Source: an uncultured Oscillibacter sp. (GTDB lineage Bacteria; Bacillota; Clostridia; Oscillospirales; Oscillospiraceae). Taken from it: 10,298 nucleotides of DNA. Below are positions 1 to 4,650 of the stretch, piece after piece. Where the stretch lies: the NCBI GenBank assembly GCA_904393855.1, contig CAJFNE010000051.1, positions 1 through 10,298 on the forward strand, given 5' to 3'. A program made the position numbers and the translations under genes. The notes under the pieces were generated by a model that had not been told where the DNA came from, did not search any database, and was given only the letters and a program-made list of their open reading frames with translations. Position 1 is the first letter of the stretch. The number at the start of each line of letters is the position of its first letter.

Positions 1-287
1 CGGGGCCCTTCACCGGCGGACCGGCGGGAGGCCGGCGCCAGGAGCCATTCCGCCCCGGCCTCCAGCAGGAGGCACACCGGCAGCAGGTCCCAGAGCGCGA
101 AGGCCCGGATGACCCGGGTGTAGAGCCCGTACAGGACACCCCAGCATGCCAGTGCATAGCCCCCGAAAGCCAGCGCCGCCCAGGCCCGGATGGGCAGCGC
201 GTCCCGGAAATCCGGCCGCCTGGGCAGCAGCCGGCCGGCGCCCAGCACGGCGGCGCCCACCAGGATTCCGCAGATAGATGGAACCAT
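1..287 (-). CDS. partial membrane protein of unknown function (N-terminal 95 residues)
   Basis: I do not recognise this protein. The frame begins at an ATG read on the minus strand from 287, with a perfect GGAGGT at 295-300 seven bases upstream, and stays open to the left edge, so only the N-terminus is present. The translation starts MVPSICGILVGAAVLGAG and has three hydrophobic stretches, at about residues 2-20, 38-58 and 66-86, separated by short arginine-rich loops. It is therefore very likely an integral membrane protein. An overlapping frame starting at 303 (ATG GCA AAT) stops at 10 and gives an arginine- and glycine-rich protein, which I take as a shadow. A sigma-70-like promoter and a DtxR-like palindrome lie just upstream, so regulation by iron or manganese is possible. 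Function cannot be inferred from the visible part. Confidence 0.6.
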   Translation of the reverse strand, partial: MVPSICGILVGAAVLGAGRLLPRRPDFRDALPIRAWAALAFGGYALACWGVLYGLYTRVIRAFALWDLLPVCLLLEAGAEWLLAPASRRSAGEGP

Positions 288-309
288 TTGCCATACCTCC
301 CACTTCGGA

Positions 310-328
310 TTAGTTTTAGCTAACTTCA
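310..328. promoter_or_regulatory. candidate DtxR/IdeR-like metal-regulator operator
   Basis: The + strand reads TTAGTTTTAGCTAACTTCA, which matches 14 of 19 positions of the remembered DtxR/IdeR consensus TTAGGTTAGGCTAACCTAA, including both TTAG and CTAAC half-sites. It touches the -10 element and covers the predicted transcription start of the minus-strand membrane-protein gene, a typical repressor position. The match is by eye; no regulator gene is in the window. Confidence 0.45.
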
Positions 329-356
329 TATTAGCACGGCGGCCCGTAAAAAGCAA
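328..356 (-). promoter_or_regulatory. sigma-70-type promoter of the partial membrane-protein gene
   Basis: On the minus strand, TTGCTT (356-351) is followed after exactly 17 bases by TAATAT (333-328), giving a start near 320 and a leader of about 33 bases. The -35 hexamer lies inside the T-tract of the terminator of the upstream gene. Confidence 0.5.
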
Positions 357-390
357 GGCGCGGGATTCCTTTTCATCGGAATCCCGCGCC
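348..390 (-). terminator. intrinsic terminator of the DUF134-NifX gene
   Basis: Perfect 13-bp inverted repeat, GGCGCGGGATTCC at 357-369 and GGAATCCCGCGCC at 378-390, with an 8-base loop. On the minus strand it is followed by TTGCTTTTT (356-348). It lies about 20 bases past the stop of the gene ending at 413. There is no T-tract on the + strand. Confidence 0.8.
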
Positions 391-412
391 TGGGAATGGA
401 GTTCGTTAAGGA

Positions 413-820
413 TCACTGGGTGCAGTGGGGCTCCCCACAGGAATGCTCACCGCAGTGATGGTCGCCGCCCTCGTGGTGGCCCTCCCCGTGGTGGCTGCAC
501 ATGACATTGGGATCATAGGCCAGGGTCCCCGCCAGCAGGGCCTCCACCGCCTGGTCCGCGCCGCCGGAGGCTCCGCCGTACAGCTGGATGCCCGCCGCGT
601 CCAGGGCCGCCCGGGCCCCGCCGCCGATGCCGCCGCAGATCAGGGTGTCCACCTGACCGGCCCGCAGCAGCTCCGCCAGGGCGCCGTGGCCGGTGCCGTT
701 GGTGTCCAGGATCTGGGAGGAGACCACCTTGCCGTCCTCCACGTCATAGAGCTTGAACTGCTCCGTGTGGCCGAAGTGCTGAAAAATCTGACCGTTCTCA
801 TAGGTTACCGCGATTCTCAT
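413..820 (-). CDS. possible internal start: stand-alone NifX-type domain (135 aa)
   Basis: Inside the fusion gene, in the same frame, an ATG at 820 sits exactly at the start of the NifX-type domain (MRIAVTYENG). It is preceded by AAAAGGAG at 836-829 with an 8-base spacer, as good a ribosome site as those of independent genes in this window. The locus may therefore make the full regulator-sensor fusion and also the cofactor-binding domain with its His/Cys tail alone. Alternatively the site is a relic of two originally separate genes. The 135-residue product would have a length normal for single-domain members of this family. No sequence evidence shows that it is used. Confidence 0.35.
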   Translation of the reverse strand: MRIAVTYENGQIFQHFGHTEQFKLYDVEDGKVVSSQILDTNGTGHGALAELLRAGQVDTLICGGIGGGARAALDAAGIQLYGGASGGADQAVEALLAGTLAYDPNVMCSHHGEGHHEGGDHHCGEHSCGEPHCTQ

Positions 821-1252
821 CCTACATTCTCCTTTTGGCATGATATTCTGCCGGATAAACCGGCGCTTGAAGCAATCCCGGCAGCAGTCCGGGGTCTCCG
901 TCCCGTCACAGAGGCGGTAGTCGCCCCCCGCGATCTCCAGGGGCGCGCCCAGGACCAGCATTTCCGCCAGCTTCCTCCGGGCACTGGCGTAGAGCTGCTG
1001 GACCGTGGTCCGGGCAATCTCCATCCGTTGGCCGCAGGCCTCCTGGGAGAGGCCCTCCCGATCAATGAGACGGATGGTCTCGTACTCATCCACCGTCAGG
1101 GTCACCCGCTGGGGGGCGGGGTCCGTGCCCACCGGGACGAAGCCCAGGGCCTGAGGGAAGCAGCAGACGCGTCTGCATTTTCTGGGTCTTGCGATGGAAA
1201 ACGCCTCCTCTCCCGGAAAGATTCTGCCATTAGTATAGCAAGTTTCTGACAT
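413..1252 (-). CDS. DUF134 helix-turn-helix / NifX-type dinitrogenase cofactor-binding fusion protein
   Basis: The protein joins two known domains. Residues about 20-115 are a DUF134 (UPF0251) DNA-binding domain: it begins ARPRKCRRVCCFP, contains a sigma-region-4-like helix-turn-helix (about 52-92, TVDEYETIRLIDREGLSQEA), and is followed by a cysteine cluster (CCRDCF). Residues 145-245 are a NifX/NifB/NafY-like iron-molybdenum cofactor-binding fold, starting MRIAVTYENGQIFQHFGH with a GGIGGGARAAL loop. The last 29 residues carry 8 His and 4 Cys, suggesting metal binding. No nif genes are nearby, so a role in iron-sulfur or metal sensing is more likely than nitrogen fixation; that is inference. 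The start is uncertain. The ATG at 1252 lies upstream of the predicted transcription start (about 1225), whereas family alignment and a GAGAGGAGG at 1212-1204 point to an ATC codon at 1195. The gene is divergent from the ferredoxin operon and ends in a strong terminator. Confidence 0.88.
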   Translation of the reverse strand: MSETCYTNGRIFPGEEAFSIARPRKCRRVCCFPQALGFVPVGTDPAPQRVTLTVDEYETIRLIDREGLSQEACGQRMEIARTTVQQLYASARRKLAEMLVLGAPLEIAGGDYRLCDGTETPDCCRDCFKRRFIRQNIMPKGECRMRIAVTYENGQIFQHFGHTEQFKLYDVEDGKVVSSQILDTNGTGHGALAELLRAGQVDTLICGGIGGGARAALDAAGIQLYGGASGGADQAVEALLAGTLAYDPNVMCSHHGEGHHEGGDHHCGEHSCGEPHCTQ

Positions 1253-1259
1253 ATGTCAA
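1232..1259 (-). promoter_or_regulatory. promoter of the DUF134-NifX gene
   Basis: On the minus strand a perfect TTGACA (1259-1254) and TATACT (1237-1232) are separated by 16 bases, predicting a start near 1225. The -35 hexamer overlaps the palindrome TGACATATGTCA (1247-1258), so a protein bound there would block polymerase. This promoter lies inside the longest reading frame and argues for a start codon downstream of it. Confidence 0.6.
1247..1258. promoter_or_regulatory. palindrome TGACATATGTCA (candidate operator)
   Basis: Perfect 12-bp palindrome centred on CATATG that overlaps the -35 box of the DUF134-NifX promoter. A larger palindrome with the same core lies 23 bp away, centre to centre. 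The position suggests autorepression, perhaps by the DUF134 protein itself; this is inference. Confidence 0.45.
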
Positions 1260-1265
1260 TAACAA

Positions 1266-1285
1266 TTTTCGGCATATGCCGAAAA
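1266..1285. promoter_or_regulatory. perfect 20-bp palindrome (candidate operator)
   Basis: TTTTCGGCATATGCCGAAAA is its own reverse complement over 20 bp and lies between the two divergent start regions. It shares the core CATATG with the palindrome at 1247-1258 and with an 8-bp palindrome GCATATGC at 1324-1331. It has no T-tract suited to a terminator, so a dimeric regulator's site is the best reading. Confidence 0.5.
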
Positions 1286-1291
1286 CAGGGA

Positions 1292-1314
1292 GTTCTGTGA
1301 TCATGTCACGGAAC
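1292..1314. promoter_or_regulatory. inverted repeat resembling a CRP/FNR-type site upstream of the ferredoxin operon
   Basis: GTTC-T-GTGA and TCAC-G-GAAC flank a 5-base centre TCATG; all positions pair except one T/G pair. The core TGTGA(N5)TCAC resembles a CRP-family site with one base less than the E. coli spacing. A TATGCT at 1332-1337 could be the -10 of the + strand operon; the repeat would then be centred near -41, the position of class II activators. Two Crp/Fnr-family genes lie downstream. No strong -35 is present. All of this is inference. Confidence 0.35.
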
Positions 1315-1364
1315 CAGGCGGTCGCATATGCTATGCTTACAAAAACGCAAGGGGAGGAATGGAG

Positions 1365-1574
1365 ATGCCGGAACGGAAACGGCGGCGGGCGCGGGTGGCG
1401 CAGGAGGACTGCGTGGCCTGCGGCTGCTGCGTGAAGGTGTGCCCCCTGGGGGCCATCCAGGTGGACCGGGGGCTGTATGCCCGGGTGGACGAGGCCAAGT
1501 GCGTGGGCTGCGGGAAATGCGCCCGGGAGTGTCCCGCCAGCGTTATCACAATCACAGAGGAGGCTGCGGTATGA
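1365..1574 (+). CDS. 2x[4Fe-4S] ferredoxin-like protein (69 aa)
   Basis: A small bacterial-type ferredoxin with two complete cluster motifs, CxxCxxCxxxCP at C16, C19, C22, C26 and again at C46, C49, C52, C56. It should carry two [4Fe-4S] clusters and transfer electrons in the cytoplasm. The N-terminus (MPERKRRRAR) is unusually basic, which may dock it to an acidic partner or to the membrane. I chose the ATG at 1365 because GGAGG at 1353-1357 is seven bases upstream; the ATG at 1359 is only one base from that site. The stop codon overlaps the start of the next gene by 4 bases (ATGA), so the two are translationally coupled and probably work together, with this protein feeding or accepting electrons from the membrane partner. 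Confidence 0.88.
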   Translation: MPERKRRRARVAQEDCVACGCCVKVCPLGAIQVDRGLYARVDEAKCVGCGKCARECPASVITITEEAAV

Positions 1575-2185
1575 AAGGGAAGAAGTGGTACGACTACCTG
1601 TGGATCGCATCCCTGACGTATCTGATCCTGGGCTTTTTCAACATCCTGTTCGCCTGGCTGGGGCTGCTGTGCTTCTTTATCCCCCTGATCATCGCGGTGG
1701 TCCGGGGGACCAAAGGCTACTGCAACCGCTACTGCGGCCGGGGACAGCTGTTTGCGCTGCTGGGCGGCCGGTTCGGACTGTCCCGCCGGCGGGATGTGCC
1801 CCGGTGGATGAAGTCCCAATGGTTCCGCTATGGGTTCCTGGTGTTCTTCTTCGCCATGTTCTTCCAGATGCTCTGGAGCACCTACCTGGTGTTCGCGGGG
1901 ACCCGGGACCTGGGGCAGGTGGTGACGCTGCTGTGGACCTTCCGGCTGCCCTGGCACTGGGCCTACCATGGGACGTTCTTCAGCGCCGGCGTGGCCCAGT
2001 TCGCCTTCGGCTTTTACAGCGTCATGCTGACCTCCACGGTGCTGGGTCTCGTGACCATGGTGCTGTTCAAGCCACGGAGCTGGTGCGTGTACTGCCCCAT
2101 GGGGACCATGACGCAGCTGATCTGCCGGGCCCGGGCGGCGGGGGATGCGCCGCGGGAGAGTCCCGGGGAGCCGGACTGCGCGTGA
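1571..2185 (+). CDS. integral membrane protein with 4Fe-4S-type cysteine motifs (NapH/YccM-like, 204 aa)
   Basis: The protein has an N-terminal hydrophobic hairpin (about residues 10-44), then a cysteine pair C51-x3-C55 (GYCNRYCGRGQL), further hydrophobic stretches at about 92-110 and 135-165, and a second pair C172-x2-C175-P (WCVYCPMGTMTQ) close to the C-terminus. This layout resembles the polyferredoxin-like membrane proteins NapH, NosR and YccM, except that only four cysteines are visible, enough for one cluster shared between two membrane loops. The start ATG at 1571 has AGAGGAGG at 1556-1563 seven bases upstream and overlaps the stop of the ferredoxin gene. A membrane electron-transfer role with that ferredoxin is the likely function; the donor and acceptor are unknown. 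The product tail after the last cysteines is short and hydrophilic. A terminator follows at 2218-2255. Confidence 0.75.
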   Translation: MKGKKWYDYLWIASLTYLILGFFNILFAWLGLLCFFIPLIIAVVRGTKGYCNRYCGRGQLFALLGGRFGLSRRRDVPRWMKSQWFRYGFLVFFFAMFFQMLWSTYLVFAGTRDLGQVVTLLWTFRLPWHWAYHGTFFSAGVAQFAFGFYSVMLTSTVLGLVTMVLFKPRSWCVYCPMGTMTQLICRARAAGDAPRESPGEPDCA

Positions 2186-2217
2186 CGCCGCGCCGGGAAG
2201 CGTGCCTGGAAATACTG

Positions 2218-2255
2218 CGCCGCCGGAGGCTTTTTACCTCCGGCGGCGGTTTTTT
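2218..2255 (+). terminator. intrinsic terminator of the ferredoxin operon
   Basis: Perfect 12-bp stem, CGCCGCCGGAGG at 2218-2229 and CCTCCGGCGGCG at 2237-2248, with a 7-base loop, followed by six T (2250-2255). It lies between two convergent genes. On the minus strand there is no good T-tract, so it mainly serves the + strand unit. Confidence 0.85.
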
Positions 2256-2261
2256 CCAGGT

Positions 2262-2921
2262 TCAGGAGGCGTCCAGGGCCTCCAGCTTCTTCCGGTCCAA
2301 CAGCTCCACGGTGCCCCGGCGGAGCTGGACCATGCCCTCCGTCTGAAAGTACTTCAGCATCCGGGTGACCACCTCCCGGGCGGTGCCCAGATGGGCGGCG
2401 ATTTTCTCGTGGGTGAGCTTCAGGGTGTCGGTGCCCTCCAGGGTGCTCTCCTCCAGCAGAAAGTGGGCCAGCCGCCGGTCAAAGCTCTTCCAGAGGATCT
2501 GCTCCACCAGCCACATGACCTCCGTGAAACGGGTGGCCATGATCTGGTTCGTGTAGTTGGCCACCTGGGCGGACCGCTCCATCAGGGCGCGGTAGAACTC
2601 CGCGGGGATGACCCAGAAGGAGGCGTCCTTCTCCACGGTGATCGTGAGGTCAAACTGCAGGCTGTTCAGCATGCAGGAGGCGGAGAACAGGCAGATGTCC
2701 CGTTCGAAGAGGCGGTACAGGGTGATCTCCCGCCCCTCGTCGGAGGTGATGTGGGCCCGCAGCTGACCGGAGCGGATCACCAGCAGCCCCAGGCAGTCTG
2801 AGAAGCCGCTGTGCAGCAGAGCGCCCCGGGGGGCCTCCCGCAGGACGGCGGAGTGGGACAGGGCGGCCTGATCCTCCGGCGGCAGCTGGTCATAAAAGGG
2901 GAGATACTGGGCGAGCTCCAT
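2262..2921 (-). CDS. Crp/Fnr-family transcriptional regulator (219 aa)
   Basis: Residues about 1-140 form a cyclic-nucleotide-binding-like beta-roll (FYDQLPPEDQAALS; GALLHSGFSDCLGLLVIRSGQ; ICLFSASCMLNSL), and residues about 169-200 form the winged helix-turn-helix with the recognition region AAHLGTAREVVTRMLKYF. There is no N-terminal Fnr-type cysteine cluster. The only cysteines visible are C43 in the roll and those of the ICLFSASC loop, so a haem, thiol or small-molecule signal is possible. The start is the ATG at 2921, since AAGGAGG lies eight bases upstream; the open frame continues to 3161 without a plausible start. The gene is convergent with the iron-sulfur operon and may control it, given the CRP-like inverted repeat at 1292-1314. 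The ligand is not deducible from sequence. Confidence 0.9.
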   Translation of the reverse strand: MELAQYLPFYDQLPPEDQAALSHSAVLREAPRGALLHSGFSDCLGLLVIRSGQLRAHITSDEGREITLYRLFERDICLFSASCMLNSLQFDLTITVEKDASFWVIPAEFYRALMERSAQVANYTNQIMATRFTEVMWLVEQILWKSFDRRLAHFLLEESTLEGTDTLKLTHEKIAAHLGTAREVVTRMLKYFQTEGMVQLRRGTVELLDRKKLEALDAS

Positions 2922-3012
2922 AGGGGGTTCCTCCTTCCGCGACGGCGCCGGGGGAGGTGTTTTCGGTTCCCGGTTGCCCGGCCCCGGAGTCTGCGCCGCA
3001 CTTGTGATTCTC

Positions 3013-3041
3013 AGTATAAAGGGAGAACGGCAAAAAAGCAA
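3013..3041 (-). promoter_or_regulatory. promoter of the first Crp/Fnr gene
   Basis: On the minus strand TTGCTT (3041-3036) and TATACT (3018-3013) are 17 bases apart. The start would fall near 3006, leaving a GC-rich leader of about 85 bases in which I see no convincing structure. Confidence 0.5.
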
Positions 3042-3112
3042 CCTGCGGCGTCCGCGAGAGGCGCGCAGCATCTGTAAGGCGGCAAAGCCGCCAGCGGTCG
3101 CGCAGCGGGTCC

Positions 3113-3138
3113 GGCATGGAAGCGAGGAGCAGCTTCCA
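3113..3138. repeat. 9-bp hairpin inside the repeat
   Basis: CATGGAAGC (3113-3121) and GCTTCCATG (3130-3138) form a perfect stem with an 8-base loop. No T-tract follows on either strand, so it is structural rather than a terminator. Confidence 0.5.
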
Positions 3139-3166
3139 TGGGCGCGCGATGAGTTTTGCAAAGAAA

Positions 3167-3203
3167 TGAAAAAGCTCGTCGCAAGCGATATGCCGCTTGC
3201 GAC
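3167..3203 (-). terminator. terminator-like hairpin inside the repeat
   Basis: Perfect 12-bp stem TCGTCGCAAGCG (3174-3185) and CGCTTGCGACGA (3192-3203) with a 6-base loop. On the minus strand it is followed by GC and five T (3171-3167). It could stop leftward transcription coming from the tRNA before it reaches the Crp/Fnr promoter. Confidence 0.5.
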
Positions 3204-3354
3204 GAACTGGAAGGACGGTTAAAATCGATATTTCTTAAGGGGGAAAAATGCCGCCCGCAGGACGGCCCACCAACTGCGAGCCCAGCGCAGCGGGTCGTAG
3301 TTGGAAAGGAGGAGCAAGGGAGCGGGCGGATGACGTCTTTTTTGCCATAGGCAT

Positions 3355-3391
3355 AAAAAGACGTCGGAGCAAAGCGGACTTTGCTCCGACG
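3355..3391 (-). terminator. intrinsic terminator of tRNA-Pro
   Basis: Perfect 13-bp stem, CGTCGGAGCAAAG (3362-3374) and CTTTGCTCCGACG (3379-3391), with loop CGGA. On the minus strand TCTTTTT follows (3361-3355). The stem starts directly after the CCA end of the tRNA. The same structure ends the window, so it is part of the repeat. A second foldable palindrome, GACGTC...GACGTC, lies next to it at about 3332-3365. Confidence 0.8.
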
Positions 3392-3467
<76 letters not shown>

Positions 3468-3489
3468 ATGCCGAACTGTCAGCCTAGAT

Positions 3490-3518
3490 AGATTACCATA
3501 TCTTTCAGAGAAATGCAA
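3490..3518 (-). promoter_or_regulatory. promoter of tRNA-Pro
   Basis: On the minus strand TTGCAT (3518-3513) and TAATCT (3495-3490) are 17 bases apart, with TGG just before the -10 as an extended element. The start near 3483 leaves a leader of about 16 bases before the tRNA. Confidence 0.6.
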
Positions 3519-3545
3519 GCCCCTTTTTAAATTTTTTTCAGGGGC
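3519..3545 (-). terminator. weak terminator candidate after the second Crp/Fnr gene
   Basis: GCCCCT (3519-3524) and AGGGGC (3540-3545) form a 6-bp stem with a 15-base A/T loop. No continuous T-tract follows on the minus strand (TTGCATTTC), so termination here is doubtful. Confidence 0.3.
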
Positions 3546-3570
3546 GCTTTCCGGGGCCGTATACGCGGGT

Positions 3571-4248
3571 CTACAGACCGAAATCCTGACAGCCGCTATT
3601 CAGCTCAAACTGGTTCTTTCGCACCCGCAGCAGCCCCTCCCGCTGCATATTTCCCAGTTCGTGGGACAGGGCGCTGCGGTCCACGTGGAGGTAGTCCGCC
3701 AGCTGCTGGCGGTTGAAGGGGATGGTGAAGCTCCGGCTGCCGGACCGCATCGCCTCGTCCGACAGGTAAGACAGCAGCCGGCCCCGGATGGTTCTGGGTG
3801 CAGTGTGAAAAATTTTCCGGGACAGGTGCAGATTCTTCTGAGCGGAAAGGGCAAGCAGGTTGCGGATTAACTGCCCGTGGGAGGCGCAGGCGTGCGGGCA
3901 GGTCTGCAGGACCCGGGCCATATTCAAAAACAGGATTTCTGCGGCCTCCGCGGCGGTGACGAAAACCATGAGAGGTTCCCCCGGCGTGCAGGCGTAGGTC
4001 TCGGCAAAAATCTGGCCCGGCCCCACGTGGTCCAGCACCGTGGCGTTTCCCCAGAAATCGTCGTTCTCGATCAGCACACTGCCGGAGAGCACCAGCCCCA
4101 GACTCGTCACCACATCCCCCGCGCGGAGGATGGACTGCCCCTTGGCGTACTGCCGCCGTTCCGCGCCCAGGCAGGACAGTAGATTCTCCGTCTCCGCCGA
4201 TGGGATGCCCCGGAACAGGGGCGACTCCGGCAATGTGATTTCCCGCAA
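3571..4248 (-). CDS. Crp/Fnr-family transcriptional regulator (225 aa), beside an hcp remnant
   Basis: The N-terminal half is a cyclic-nucleotide-binding-like roll (SPLFRGIPSAETENLLSCLG; GQSILRAGDVVTSLGLVLSG; GPGQIFAETYACTP). Residues about 176-208 form the winged helix-turn-helix with FNRQQLADYLHVDRSALSHE, a form common among clostridial regulators found next to hcp. I chose a TTG start at 4248 because AGAGGTG lies six bases upstream. The ATG at 4281 has no ribosome site and is only a few bases from the predicted transcription start, and the longest frame begins upstream of the promoter. The gene is divergent from a decayed hcp, so it was probably its nitrosative-stress regulator and may now be orphaned or control other genes. 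No Fnr-type N-terminal cysteine cluster is present. Confidence 0.87.
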   Translation of the reverse strand: MREITLPESPLFRGIPSAETENLLSCLGAERRQYAKGQSILRAGDVVTSLGLVLSGSVLIENDDFWGNATVLDHVGPGQIFAETYACTPGEPLMVFVTAAEAAEILFLNMARVLQTCPHACASHGQLIRNLLALSAQKNLHLSRKIFHTAPRTIRGRLLSYLSDEAMRSGSRSFTIPFNRQQLADYLHVDRSALSHELGNMQREGLLRVRKNQFELNSGCQDFGL

Positions 4249-4294
4249 AGCAGACACCTCTTTTCGTTGGAAATACAACATATTTACAAAGAGC

Positions 4295-4323
4295 AGTTTA
4301 GTATGGTATTCCCAGAAAGTCAA
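4295..4323 (-). promoter_or_regulatory. promoter of the second Crp/Fnr gene
   Basis: On the minus strand TTGACT (4323-4318) and TAAACT (4300-4295) are 17 bases apart, giving a start near 4288 and a 40-base leader to the TTG start codon. Confidence 0.5.
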
Positions 4324-4359
4324 GCTTGTCCCGTATCTTGACGCCAGACATTTCAAAAG

Positions 4360-4375
4360 ATCCACCCAGGTGGAT
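4360..4375. promoter_or_regulatory. inverted repeat ATCCACC-CA-GGTGGAT, candidate operator of the former hcp promoter
   Basis: A perfect 7-bp inverted repeat lies between the Crp/Fnr gene and the hcp remnant and touches a TACAAT (4375-4380) that could be the -10 of the + strand gene. It is a plausible site for the neighbouring regulator, although it does not match the classical TTGAT-N4-ATCAA FNR box. Confidence 0.35.
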
Positions 4376-4382
4376 ACAATTT

Positions 4383-4650
4383 ATGGAAAATACAGATGGT
4401 TTGCCGCCGGTGCTAGGAGGCCGCTGGCTGCACTGGGTATATCCGGCCCGGCGTCTGCGGTAAGCAGTTGGACAGGGGTTCCATACAGGACCTGCCGCTC
4501 CTGCTGTATTTTTGGGGGGTGAAGAATATCCATCTGGAGTCCACCCAGTCTGCTTTCCTTTCCTCCAATATGGCCAGGATGCTGGCGGACCATTTTGGCA
4601 TTGATGGCATTGGCATGGTGGAGAGACCTGATCCTGTACTCGGCAAATAA
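4383..4650 (+). pseudogene. hcp: decayed remnant of hcp (hybrid-cluster protein / hydroxylamine reductase)
   Basis: From 4468 to the TAA at 4648-4650 the frame reads LLLYFWGVKNIHLEST, then QSAFLSSNMARMLADHFGID. This follows the conserved C-terminus of Hcp (typically LGVKNIRLGPTLPAFLSPN...LVENFGI). The strongly conserved GPTLPAF is changed to ESTQSAF. Intact Hcp has about 540 residues; here only about 60 are recognisable. Upstream, an ATG at 4383 opens MENTDGLPPVLGG in another frame that stops at about 4463; the MEN start is Hcp-like, but the remainder is not clearly alignable. Thus most of the gene, with all cluster-binding cysteines, is gone. The identification rests on remembered family sequence. 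Codon use is less GC-rich than in neighbouring genes, as expected of a sequence no longer selected. The adjacent divergent Crp/Fnr gene supports the call. Confidence 0.6.

Larger units (their letters stand above)
3066..3387. repeat. mosaic hairpin-rich repeat, copy 1 (interrupted)
   Basis: Two blocks match the right end of the window. Block 3066-3109 matches 10164-10207 (39 of 44 bases). Block 3285-3387 matches 10196-10298 (99 of 103 bases). In the other copy the blocks are continuous; here they are separated by 175 bases (3110-3284). The 12-mer GCGCAGCGGGTC occurs at both edges of the interruption (3098-3109 and 3285-3296). The interruption holds two perfect hairpins, and its last part (3254-3285) resembles 10108-10139. 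No transposase is encoded. It looks like a non-coding dispersed repeat built of interchangeable modules. Confidence 0.75.

Noticed and set aside
10..303. 97-residue minus-strand frame starting MGGMANGSIYL
   Set aside because: Its composition is Arg/Gly/Ala/Pro-rich; the overlapping frame from 287 has better ribosome-site spacing and clear membrane segments.
425..1249. A 274-residue open frame on the + strand
   Set aside because: It is the antisense shadow of the DUF134-NifX gene, with a low-complexity Ala/Gly/Arg/Leu composition.
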